From the NCBI GenBank assembly GCA_026214975.1, contig CM047807.1, positions 66,691,824-66,755,823 of the forward strand: 64,000 nt of DNA, written 5' to 3'. Each line of letters begins with the position of its first letter. The first letter of the stretch is position 1. Position numbers and translations under genes: made by a program. The DNA comes from Gentiana macrophylla (lineage: Eukaryota > Streptophyta > Magnoliopsida > Gentianales > Gentianaceae). The notes under the pieces are model-generated. The model was not told the DNA's origin, ran no database searches, and saw only the letters and a list, made by a program, of their open reading frames with translations. Of this stretch, positions 33,564 to 43,066 are shown one piece after another.

Positions 33564-33610
33564 CTTGAAATATCTGGATCAGTGTAGTTGCGGTACCTAT
33601 CTTCAAAAAC
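33564..33610 (-). pseudogene. Captured exon C (unknown gene)
   Basis: 47 bp between CTTCAG (acceptor) and GTATCG (donor) on the minus strand. It encodes VFEDRYRNYTDPDIS plus two bases. The phase joins exactly to exon D. Exons C, D and E thus form a consistent series of 59 codons. Confidence 0.5.
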
Positions 33611-34051
33611 CTGAAGAGGCTAAGAGACCAACACATTGCCAGAACTATCACACTGGGAAATGATGTATTTTAAGTGAAGTACACAATACCCTGAAACATA
33701 ATGTGTACAAGGCATATATATATAGTCTAGGCACTAACTCCAGGTGGTTAGAATAGCTTTTCCAAATCATTCTGAAAACAAAAGGAAGGGATTTAAAATG
33801 AAGTGCACAAAACAAATGAATCCATTCTCATAAAGATCAAACGGTGAAACTTGATCGATACTGGACCACAAGAGAGCAATCCATCTTTGTGAAAAAAAAA
33901 CTCTTTCATTACAATACAACAATTAGTGAAATACAATTACACAAACATAGCGAGCCAAAAAATAGAATATTGCCATGCTTTATGAAATTAGAAATTTTTA
34001 CGAATATTCGAGTCAAATTACACACACAAAAAAAAAAGATGGGATCCATAC

Positions 34052-34128
34052 CTCAATCGATTTTGTCAAACCACCATCATTGATAATGCAAGCAATCTCT
34101 AGTATTCTGTCAGTTTCGATATCTAGAC
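34052..34128 (-). pseudogene. Captured oligoribonuclease exon (second)
   Basis: 77 bp between TGTGTAG and GTATGG on the minus strand. Read in the phase left by the upstream exon (34338-34426) it gives GLDIETD, DRILEIACII and NDGGLTKSIE. This is the conserved sequence directly after the ExoI motif in oligoribonucleases (DEDDh 3'-5' exonucleases that degrade short RNA, Orn/REXO2 family). No stop inside. The next exon of the family is not found in the CACTA. Confidence 0.85.
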
Positions 34129-34337
34129 CTACACACTTAATCAATGTAGCAGGTGACTATGAGGTTCTTTTTTTTTCTTTGATAATGGTATCCAGACAAA
34201 TGATGTATGGTTATCAATCCTTTTTTTCCCTATTTTTCTTTGATACATGTTCATAAATAAGACAAGTCACCATAGTGTATAAGTCCACTACGATAAAATG
34301 AAATATAAAACATACACACAACAAGTAAATTACTTAC

Positions 34338-34426
34338 CAGTCATTTACAAGTCGATCCAAACGAGAGGCAATCTGTAATTGCTTGAAACCATGTTTGAGT
34401 CTTTCATGAGTCCATTCTCCATATAA
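34338..34426 (-). pseudogene. Captured oligoribonuclease exon (first), ExoI motif with stop
   Basis: 89 bp between ATGTACAG (acceptor) and GTAAGT (donor) on the minus strand. The frame that joins the next exon in phase reads ...SSNYRLPLVWIDL, stop, MT(G). In the family this is PLVWIDLEMTG, the ExoI motif whose D and E bind the catalytic metal. Here the Glu codon is TAA (34345-34347), one base from GAA. So the copy cannot make active enzyme even if spliced. A second open frame in the same exon is chance. Confidence 0.87.
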
Positions 34427-34859
34427 CTGTACATAATCAATTAAACATATAATAAAAACCAAAGCACTTTTAAAGATCTAATGGGCCAACACATTCACTT
34501 GCTACAATAAAAAGACATTAATTCTACTTAAATTCTAAATAGAACCGTAAGCACCAAGACCAGAAATAATCATGAAATCTCAATGTGATATATATGAGGT
34601 CTTCAAATCACAGCACCCTACAAGGTGGATGACTGATTCATAAAAGAAGGAAAATCAAAAGGAAATAATTACCTTCAGTACGTGAAACCTACAAGTGGCT
34701 AAAGCCTATTATTAAACTCATCAAGTAGAGGCAAATCTTCACTAACCTCAAATCAGCTCAAATCGAAAGCCCTAACTGAGGTCGCTGCAAGTTGATGAAA
34801 TATTGAAATCAAGACTCCCTGATGAATAACCAGTCAATACCTGAAGAATATTGGATAAT

Positions 34860-35110
34860 GCGTGAAGAATATGACGGAGGCGACCGAGAGTGAAGAAAAT
34901 GGTGTCGATGAAGAGTGAAGAACAGAGTGGTGGTGGAGGGTGGAGAACAAAGGGTTGTAGTTACCAGCGTGTATCAAAATTTCAAATTCAAAGACAACAC
35001 TGGAGCGGAAAGTACAGAAAAGCCGGCGGCGGTGAGTGAAGGATCAACGGGGATTGAAGGACAGAGCAGTGGCGGAGGGTGGAGAACTAATGGTTAGGGT
35101 TATCGCCTTA
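34860..35110 (-). other. Possible captured 5' end of the host gene
   Basis: A GC-richer stretch upstream (minus strand) of the oligoribonuclease exons, with gccgccggc words and two diverged copies of gtggaggg(t)ggagaac about 140 bp apart. Minus-strand CTCC/CACC-rich DNA is common in plant 5' leaders. It may be the promoter or first exon taken with the gene; no clear ORF. Confidence 0.3.
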
Positions 35111-35424
35111 TCGGTGTGTTTGAGGTTGAGGGAAAATTATAAATTTAACAAGTAATGGATAGGATAATATAGTATATATTGGGGTATTCAAAAAAAATAA
35201 TAATGGATGGGTTTTATTAAAAGAAATTTGGATTTTGACTAATAATTAAATAAATAATGACGAGAATTGTTTTGTCGGACCAGTAATGACGGGAAACAAT
35301 GATCACTAATGACGGGATTTGATATTTGGTCATCAACCAACAAAACAAATTAACTCTCGTCATTAAAACTACTCTATAGTGATATAATTTCGACCCGTCA
35401 TTATATTCCCTTTTTCTTGTAGTG

Positions 35425-36485
35425 TTAGACCCCCAAACTTCACTGAAGAACAATTGAGAACAAGGGACAGAGAAATCAGAATTAGAAATGAAGCAGAAGA
35501 ATAGCAAAGGAGGGCTAGAGAAGAAAGAGAAAAAGCCCTAAATGAACCTTGCATTGGATTTCCTCATCCCATGCAAAGAAGAGATGATGACAGAGACATA
35601 TCCGGCAAACAGCAAAGACCTGGATCTAGCCAGCAAAGAGGATCAGCAAGTCAACACAAACTTAGCACCAGAGGAAACACCAGCAGAGGCAGCAGCAGCT
35701 CCAGATACACTGGGGAGCATAGAACGTTCACTGCCCACAGAGGCAAAGCAGAATATGAAGCAGATGTACTGGACCATGTAAGAGAGTTTTTCAGAGTACA
35801 GGAAGGACTTTACACTCATTTTTCACAAGATGAAGCATGGGCTGATTGGCTAAGCTATCAGGATGAAAGGATGAGAACTGATATGGCCAAACTCTACAAT
35901 GATGTCAAGAGAGAGATTGCACTCCTAAAACAAACCAACAGCAAACCAAGTTCAGCCATACCACTTTTTGCAAAAGGACCAGAAGACTTGCCAATTGAAC
36001 AACAAGATGACTTCAACTATATGGTAAAATTCTTCAATCCTATGGGAAGAATGACAAAGTGAGCAAAGTGGAGTCTCTACAAAAGTCTCAAGTTTCTTTC
36101 GACTCACATATTCTTTGAAGCTAGGGAGAGACTTGAGAAGAACTTTGGAGAACCTAGGGCAAATGAGACTATACCAGATTTCAACAGACTCTTTGCCAAG
36201 AAAGTATTCAAGGGGGTATCTGAATACACTGCTATGGCATACTGGAAGTGGAAGTTCCCTGAGAGTGACTAGAAAGATATGGAAGTAGTCCAAACCACAA
36301 AGTTCAAAAGGTACAAGGCTGAATTAAGCAAAATGTAGTTGTAACACTTGAATAAATTTTGAACTTGCTGCCCCTAAATGGATGAATAAAATTATTGAGT
36401 TTTAATTATTTTAATTATTATGAAAAATTTGGCTTACTTATGTTCAGGCTGATGAGGGTTTTGACATCATCAAAAAGGGGGAAAT
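35425..36485 (+). pseudogene. SIRE A1 extra ORF, second part
   Basis: The frame resumes after the CACTA: PPNFTEEQLRTRD..., a stop, then 35571-36062 (RTFTAHRGKAEYEADVLDHV, FSQDEAWADWLSYQDERMRT, IPLFAKGPEDLPIEQQDDF), a stop at 36060, and RLFAKKVFKGVSEYTAMAYW to the natural end near 36338. A homologous piece is at 48020-48583 on the minus strand, which shows this stretch belongs to the SIRE family and not to a chance insertion. Function unknown. The last 130 bp before the PPT are noncoding. Confidence 0.75.
36471..36485 (+). other. SIRE A1 polypurine tract
   Basis: AAAAAGGGGGAAAT directly before TGTTAG of the 3' LTR. The same tract, inverted, follows the A2, B2 and B' LTRs. Confidence 0.92.
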
Positions 36486-37903
36486 TGTTAGAAACATTTT
36501 ATTATGTTTTGATGATGGCCATACTAAATTATTATAGCAAAGCTCGAAATAAGTTAGAATTCTCTGTATAACTCTCTACTTAGAGTCGACATATTGTATA
36601 AGTTAAGTCAGACAAGTATTGTACTAGTTGGTAGTAGGACGGCAAAGTAAAATGCAGACATTCGGCAGAGTGAAGCCACCAAGCACATGCAGAGAAGCAA
36701 TGAAGACTTAATGGTATGACTTATAACCAAGGAAGTCTGTGATGACCTTGGATAAGTCTAAGTTATGTTTCAAGTGATAAAACTTAATGTTCAAATATGG
36801 TGTACACTGATCTCACCCAAATCAATGATCAGTTAAGTACAAAGATTCTCCTTTAACTGAAGAAATGAAGGAAACAATGAGTCGGCAGAGTAAACTGACT
36901 TTCGGCTGAGTGAAGACAAAATAGTGAAGGAAGATCTAAATGACAAAGTCAGATGAATCACTCGACCATTGAGAGAACGGCGAAGTAAACCTTATCAAAA
37001 CAGAATTGAAATATGATGAAGATTCAGAGGATCATGCATTAAATGCACAATCAATAGAGGATCAATCAAGGATGGATTTTCTGCAAAACGTTTGAAGAAA
37101 AATCCGATCACTGAAATCAAGGAGAATATAATTAAGGGGGAATCAAGAGTAAAATCAAGGATTATTCCCATCATTAATATAGCCAACGGACGAAAATTCA
37201 AATCAAGGATATTCAAGGCTATAAATAGAAGGCATTGACAGACATATAAAAACAACAATAAGAAAAAGAAAATCAAGCAGAAACTCTGTCTATTTGGAAA
37301 GCCTTCTCGCTGAACTTACAAGGATTTATCTAGAGATCAACTCAGACATCAGAACTACAATTTAATATTCAGCACTGAGATTGATCAAGAAAGTTTGTGA
37401 ATCTCATTCACAATAAATCAAGCAATCGAATCGGAAGTTATCTCGAGAGGAGTTGTGTTTGTCATAGTTCTTTGAAGGATTTGATCTCAAGAGACCTTTG
37501 AAAGAGACCGAATCATCAAGTCATTGCTGAGTCAAGGAGTGATAGTCTTATAGATTGTGAAGTTTGGGAAGTCAAGGACAATCTTACTATTGTATCTGTG
37601 AAAACAATAGTGAATTCCTCCAATCATCACAGGAGAAGAGTGGATTAAGGGATTACACCACCCCCGAACCACTATAAGCTTTGTGTCAATTTACCTACGC
37701 AATTTACTTCACTCGCACTCATTTAAATTTTCCTAGATTATAATCTATATCTGTGATTGTCTAAACTACTTTGAAACAACATAGTAAGAAGGGACTTATC
37801 CGCTGCCCAAAAGCTTTTAAACATAAGAAAAGTTTTTGAAACTCCACTATAGTCATTCACCCCCCCTCTCTGACTATAGTTTTACCCTTATCTAGGACCA
37901 ATA
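36486..37903 (+). repeat. SIRE A1 3' LTR
   Basis: 1418 bp matching the 5' LTR throughout, with scattered differences (for example actagctgttatagc against actaaattattatagc near the start, and the end ccaata for ccaaca). TATAAATA at 37220-37227. Confidence 0.92.
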
Positions 37904-37908
37904 TGTGA
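37904..37908. repeat. Target duplication, right of SIRE A1
   Basis: TGTGA against GGTGA on the left side: one substitution since insertion. Confidence 0.65.
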
Positions 37909-38526
37909 CTCTTAGCTAACTAACATGGGGCACATACAGTAGGGGTTGCTTTTGAAGTAGAAAAAAAGAGGCCTTTTACGGCTTGACGGAGCACGGAGTA
38001 AGAGCAGTGACTGAGATGTTGATGCCACGTGGTGGTGGATATGAGAGAGGAGGCAAAAGCATGGGGAGGGGTGGAGGGTTGATGGAGTGGGGTGGAGAAG
38101 TGTCCATCCTTAACAAATCCCCGAAGATGGACGTGACCCGAATAATCCTTTACAAGAAAATACGACCCATGAAATTCGAAATACACGTTATTATCAGAGG
38201 AAAATTTGTGCATGGATAAGAGGTTCCTAGTGATAAAGGGAGTGACAAGAATATTTGATAAATAAAATGATTGAGAAGGGGAATTCAGAGAAGAAGAGCC
38301 ATAATGAGTAATAGATAAACCTATACCGTCACCGACGTGCGCTTTTTTGTTCCCAAAATAAGGCGCAGATGATAAGTTGAGAGGTCAAGGGCCATTGGTG
38401 ATATGGTGAGTGGCCCCTGTATCCAAAATCTAATTAGAATCAGGATGTGTATACATAGAGGCCGTGTAAACGTGAGTAGTACGGGATGGTTATAACCGAG
38501 AGGTTGGTGGAAGGGGGTGAGTATAC
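37909..38526 (-). pseudogene. Ale-like copia protease and pre-integrase
   Basis: The minus strand reads ILDTGATHHITN with the catalytic Asp codon at 38421-38423 (DTG), and a stop in place of a residue just before. 37920-38213 then gives MHKFSSDNNVYFEFHGSYF, WHQHLSHCSYSVLRQAVKG (His pair) and VCAPC (Cys pair), the GAG-pre-integrase domain. It breaks at the A1 insertion and continues at 21375. Confidence 0.85.
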
Positions 38527-39153
38527 CTAAAGCAACAGGTTGGGGCCATATGGCCTCTTTAAGCACAAATCTGGCAAAGTCATGGCCTTTGACCGTACGG
38601 CACACCGGAAAGTCAGAATCAGGGAGCACCACAGCCATGGTTTAAGGAAGCAAGGGCTGAAAAGTTTGCAACCATGGGAGGAGCAGGTTTGTGGGTACGC
38701 CTCCTGTTTTTGGAACATTCAAATCGCTACTTCTGTTGGATGGGGGCACGAGATTAGATTTGTAGTTGCCGGAGTAGAGTCCTGGACCTTGTGGAAATTC
38801 CGATAGAGGAGATCTATGGCTTTCTTGTTGATCTTGGGCTGATTTAATTATGGATGCTTCTAGTTTAAGGAAGAGCTGCACCATGGCTGCTGTTGGTTTG
38901 GCCGGGGAAAAGTGACTGCCGGTGGACGGAAAGTATGGCCGCGCCTCCGGTGTGAAAGAGAAGTCGAACGGGAATCAGAGCGTGGAGAGGGAAAATCCAA
39001 TGGGAAGGCATGATCGGCTGAGGAAGGTGGCCTGGACATGGGTGTGCTATGGGGTGGGGCTAAATTTGAGATAATTTCCTGTGAGGGTTCACCGGAGACG
39101 GCAGTTGGAAGAAGACGATCGTCCATGATTTTTTTTGATTTATTTTTGGACAA
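38527..39153 (-). pseudogene. Ale-like copia gag relic
   Basis: The start Met is probably at 39126 (MDDRLLPTAVSGEPSQ). Frames 38860-39153, 38642-38884 and 38527-38718 give Ser/Pro/Arg-rich sequence and a broken cysteine region (a VCRTVKGHDFARF-like remnant where the zinc knuckle belongs). It is much shorter than a full Ale gag, so the N-terminal UBN2 part has been deleted or is unrecognisable. Confidence 0.5.
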
Positions 39154-39207
39154 AATGGGTTAGGGTTTAGGGAGGAATTGACATAACGAGAGAGAGAAAA
39201 TTGATTC

Positions 39208-39219
39208 GCTCCGACACCA
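39208..39219 (-). other. Ale-like copia PBS
   Basis: TGGTGTCGGAGC on the minus strand, two transitions from the initiator tRNA-Met complement. It lies between the short LTR and gag. Confidence 0.65.
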
Positions 39220-39220
39220 T

Positions 39221-39386
39221 AACGTAATTTAAAATGTATTGTGTTTATCGATTCAATGTGATTATAATTGTACAATAGTGTTCGGTGACTTAGCCAATAA
39301 GTCACTACAAGATAAATACGACAGGAATAATATCTAAAGAAAATAATATAACTCAAATAAATACTCAAACGAGATTATCCTCGACA
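39221..39386 (-). repeat. Ale-like copia 5' LTR (short)
   Basis: About 166 bp from TGTCGAGGATAATCTCG (minus, from 39386) to the base before the PBS. Short LTRs beginning TGTnGAGGATAATC are usual for Ale/Retrofit. The other LTR is lost, so the ends are not confirmed. Confidence 0.55.
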
Positions 39387-40135
39387 TATATATACACACA
39401 CATATACCTACATATATTAATACTTCAAAACATCTATGTGCTTTCTTCAGTCCAGCTCAACCTGTTTAAACTTTGTATTTGTATTGCATTAATGATCAAT
39501 TACAAATCTCATACCCTAAAGATTCACATTTCGTTGATCATTTCACAGACTTGCCTTCAATTTCCAATCATTTAAGAGAATCTCGAGTACATGTCAGTTC
39601 ACAATTCACCACCGCTAATTCTTTGTTCTCTTTCTACTTCCTCAGCACTAATATTTGAAATATGTGAAGGTTTATTTGTATGACTTATTTCTTTTAATGA
39701 TATTGTTGAACTTCATCATGGACATTTTCTGATTTGTTCACTTGTTAGGTTTGACATCTTATATAAATAAATGTATTTATAGACATTAGTTTTATATATG
39801 TTTGTCTTTTATTTTCTTATAATTAGATTATGTTGGACAATAACATTGTTGAGACAATCTAAATCAGAGTTGATGTTTTGGAGAAAATAAAATGATGAAT
39901 ATGTTCTATTTAAATGAAGCCCAAAACTATATCACATGTTTTTTTTTTCATTTGAAATGTGTGAAAGTTAGCTATCTTTAATTTATCTCTCGCTTACATA
40001 TGAAACAAATGCATTCCTCTTTCTCCCTCGGCCATACTCAAATTATTATTTTGTCTAATGGATTTTGAGATTGTTCGGATAGGTGTATCGTGTGTGGAGT
40101 GATTTACGGAACAGATCCGTAATTACCGGAAGATT
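39387..40135. other. Unassigned AT-rich DNA, LTR-like in part
   Basis: No coding sequence. About 39770-39890 (tttatagacattagtttta, then ttatgttggacaataacattgttgagac) resembles phrases of copia LTR U3 regions. A microsatellite-like tatatatacacacaca lies at 39386-39402. The source element cannot be named. Confidence 0.3.
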
Positions 40136-40916
40136 ACGGATTATTAAACTAGAAAAAATTTCAAATTATTAACTACATCTAATAGATTAACTAGTACCGT
40201 ACAGATCTGATGGAAAATAATGAAAAATAAATTTCTATGCATAAATACGAAACTAGAGATTAAACCGACGTGAGTAGATACACTTTCCTTAAGACAAATT
40301 GCTACGGTATGGTGCCCACGGTAGCAGCAAATGTCTCCCAAGATACAACGGCTTACGTCTCGGATTTAGAGGCACTTCAAAAATCCGAGCTCCGGCGAAC
40401 TTATATAGTTCTCCAACTTCTCTTCGACTCAAGAACTAGATGTATATGCTAGACCTTTTGTGGTGGAAAAGACTAGAGAAAATTCTATACTTAAACTTTC
40501 ATCCATGGGGTTCTTTATGTAGTGGAGAGGGGGAGCCAATGCCCAAATCTGTTTGGCCGAAACACATCATCAAACTTTTCCTCTTGGAAAAGTAACGGCC
40601 GATTTTTCCCTCAAGGAATTCATGTAAGCCGAAATTATTACATTAATTTCGAATTAATCCAATCTTCTGATAGGTCGGATGATGTGTCCTCTGAATTCTG
40701 ATTGGTCGAATGGGTCAATGAATTCTAATTGGTCGAATGACACAATGTCCAAAAAATTAATAGTAACAGCCGACCCGAACCGAACCGAGACCGAGCTGAG
40801 CACGAGCCGAGCCGGAAGGACTGCGGCGGCGCGCGTGTGGAATAATCTAAGTCCTCCCTCCTGTACAAAAGTGCCTTGCCCCTTGGGGCACATCCATAAG
40901 AGAACACGTTACGTAG
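40136..40916 (-). repeat. Possible second copia LTR fragment
   Basis: On the minus strand it contains gccgttgtatcttgggagacatttgctgct-like sequence and taccgtagcaatttgtcttaagg, phrases of the R-U5 part of some copia LTRs. A 27-bp imperfect duplication (gaattctgattggtcgaatg) starts at 40693. Its end merges with the Copia-1 LTR near 40917. Low certainty. Confidence 0.35.
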
Positions 40917-42348
40917 TAGACGGTGATTACCTTCACTGATCTATAAGATCGAAGCTTTAACAGTCTAAGGAGAGTAGTCGTGCGCGCAAGTCATCTACTT
41001 GTCCGGACTCTATCAATATCCACACAAGCACCTCACCGGAATCCACCTTGGATAGCTACTAGAAAAACTTAGTTGCTACGCTGGCATTTTCTCTCTCTCT
41101 CAATAATGTCTTTAAGAAGCTCTCTATTTTTACAAGAATTATGAACTCTTGGAATTGTGTTGTACAAAAGAGTTAATCACCCTTGCTTATACAGGGTAAC
41201 TGCACCCATATGTCTCACATTCCCAATGAGAAAAGCTTCTGGGTGGAGTAAGGAGAAAGAAAACATTTTACTAGTAAAATAAGGAAAATAAATATTCTAG
41301 ATTTATCTCGTTGAATTTAATATCTCATATAAAATAAATTCAAGATATTGTCAATAGCTAATATTGAATATCTTTATCATATTACCATAAATCAATTTAT
41401 ACAAGTGTATATAAATCAGTTAATATCTAATATTAATATATGATAATACTATTAATTAAATTGCATAATCCAAGTGTATTTCATACACTATGACATGTGC
41501 CCCATATAGCCATTAAATGACTTCCGGAAAATTCTTTAAGTAATCAATATAATTAATATCTTGTAATTAATTTATTCATAATAAATAAATTTCACCATAT
41601 TAATTTAATAACCATAACACTAGTCGAGAATAACTTATTTACTCCCACTTTGCAAAAATTATCGAAAGCTAGACATTCGTTATAAGAAGGTCATTTCAGA
41701 TATTTACTCCTACTCTTAGGATACGCGATTATCGATCAAACATGTATCCTACGCATGCTTCAATATCATACCCGAGCACTACCGCATGATCGCCCTTTGG
41801 CTAGGGGAAACCTCAATAGTGTCAAAGCATGACAATCCACACCGTGATGCCATGAAGACTCTGGTCTTAGGATGATTACACAACTGCCACATACTACGAC
41901 ACTTAATATAAGTAGGTCAGTCTAACGTACGCATTCTCTAATACACATCCACGTACAGCCTAAGTGTCTCTACACTTCGACAGACGAGATCTATCACTAT
42001 CTTCAAAATGATAGAAGACATATAATACGTGCTAGTCTAATCGTATTATTAATGTCCTATTTAATAGCACATACGACTAGAGACATTTTAAGTATCAAAC
42101 TTATTAAAGTGATTAGAGAACTCATCAACCATAATCACTATCATGGTTTCTCTATCACAGTTTAATACTAAAGACAGTATTATATATACAATAACATAAT
42201 TGGTTCATGAAGATAAACAAAATATATAATAACAAAAGTGCCTTTTATTAATCATAATAAACTAATTACATGAACTAAATCGATTGTAAGTGACCCGATC
42301 TGGTCGGTTCCGGTCCAAACCGGTTGGGTTTAGGACACCATTTCAACA
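40917..42348 (-). repeat. Copia-1 family LTR, third copy
   Basis: It aligns with the right Copia-1 LTR from about 7318 (gaagctttaacagtct) and then with the left LTR to the terminus tttaggacaccatttcaaca at 42348. It lacks about 100 bp of its R-U5 end. Minus-strand TATAAG at 41186-41191. It joins SIRE gag sequence directly, with no PPT, so it is a solo or 5' LTR inserted in that gag. Confidence 0.85.
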
Positions 42349-43066
42349 CTTAACTACAATCCATGAGGATATGGTCACTGTAATAGAATATGGTCCAATA
42401 ACCATCATGAAGCCCAATACAGATGCAACCACAAATACAGCCGATCCATATGTAAGAAGCCAAAATATGAGTGGACACCTGAAGATAAAAAGATCAACAA
42501 TCTGGACAATGTTGCAAAATACACAATAATGAAGACCTTGGACGGCCACATGTTCTTGAAGATCAAAGGGTGCAAAACCGCAAAGGAAATCTAGAAAACT
42601 TCTATTAATTATTGCGAAGGTACTGAAGCTGTAAAAGTGAACAAACTATTAGTTGCTGTTCAAAAGTTTGAGACATTTCAAATGAAATCTGGAGAAACCG
42701 TGGAAAAGATGGAAGCTCATTTTCATGAGATTCTGAATGAACTACAAATGGTAAATCGAAAATATACTCAAAAGGAAATCTGCATGAGGATTCTGAAAAC
42801 CTTTCCAGAATCACGAGACATAATGACAACTGTGTTATCTGCAACAAAAGAACTCACAAAGAAAGACATAGTGGAACTCTTCTCTGATCTAAAAGCTTAT
42901 GAGTTTCAGTTGAACAATAAATATAAGAAGAATGTTCAGGAAATACCAGCTCTTATTGCTCCTACTAGTGAAAATCCCAAACCTATTGCTGAAATTGTGG
43001 AGCAAATTCAAATTGATCAACTATAGGATCAAAGGGCCTTGATTATGTGACAAGTCAAAGGGTTAT
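42349..43066 (+). pseudogene. SIRE-type gag fragment (third SIRE copy)
   Basis: Reads HEDMVTVIEYGPITIMKP at the left edge (compare HEETLDVINDGPITIM in A1), then in other frames MKTLDGHMFLKIKGCK-like sequence. 42637-43026 continues as KLLVAVQKFETFQMKSGETV, LKTFPESRDIMTTVLSATKE and LFSDLKAYEFQLNN, a UBN2 Gag domain. Both ends are cut, by the Copia-1 LTR on the left and by the Athila-like LTR (43067) on the right. Confidence 0.85.

Larger units (their letters stand above)
31012..35424. mobile_element. Non-autonomous CACTA (En/Spm) transposon
   Basis: 4413 bp. Terminal inverted repeats: CACTACAAGAAAAAC on the left and TTTTTCTTGTAGTG on the right, nearly perfect for 14 bp, with TTA duplicated outside. 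Subterminal regions carry many copies of TAATGACGGG or its complement (left 31033-31325, right 35255-35400), including a 26-bp palindrome at 31297-31322; such repeats bind the transposase. No transposase ORF is visible, so it depends on another element. The interior instead holds minus-strand exon-like pieces with splice sites, part of them oligoribonuclease. It interrupts the A1 extra ORF and so is younger than A1. Confidence 0.93.
21381..37903 (+). mobile_element. SIRE A1: SIRE/Maximus-type copia, 16.5 kb
   Basis: Two LTRs (21381-22787 and 36486-37903), PBS after the first, PPT before the second, gag, pol in copia order, then a long extra ORF between pol and the 3' LTR, the hallmark of the SIRE lineage. 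About 4.4 kb of its length is a CACTA element inserted in the extra ORF, so the element itself was about 12.1 kb. The LTRs are alike over their whole length but carry scattered substitutions and small indels, so the insertion is not recent. Coding regions are damaged. It sits in the Ale-like integrase gene. Confidence 0.92.
19962..39386 (-). mobile_element. Ale/Retrofit-like copia, split by SIRE A1
   Basis: Minus-strand order: short LTR (39221-39386), PBS, gag, protease, pre-integrase (37909-38270), [A1 insertion 21381-37903], integrase core (20887-21375), RT start (19962-20722). RT is truncated soon after GWSHR-QVDIHN-like sequence by the Copia-1 LTR at 19961. The protein reads CAPC...KSH on the right side of A1 and HRFLLHTSDF on the left, the two halves of one integrase N-terminal region. 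The short LTR and the gag/integrase style fit the Ale lineage; this is judged by motif only. Confidence 0.8.

Noticed and set aside
33740..33790. Possible extra exon after TTTTGTTTTCAG (minus)
   Set aside because: A good acceptor, but the reading frames stop after a few codons and no donor is found.
34338..34426. Alternative open frame LYGEWTHERLKHGF in the captured exon
   Set aside because: It is open across the exon but does not join the next exon in a conserved frame. The other frame gives the oligoribonuclease ExoI motif.
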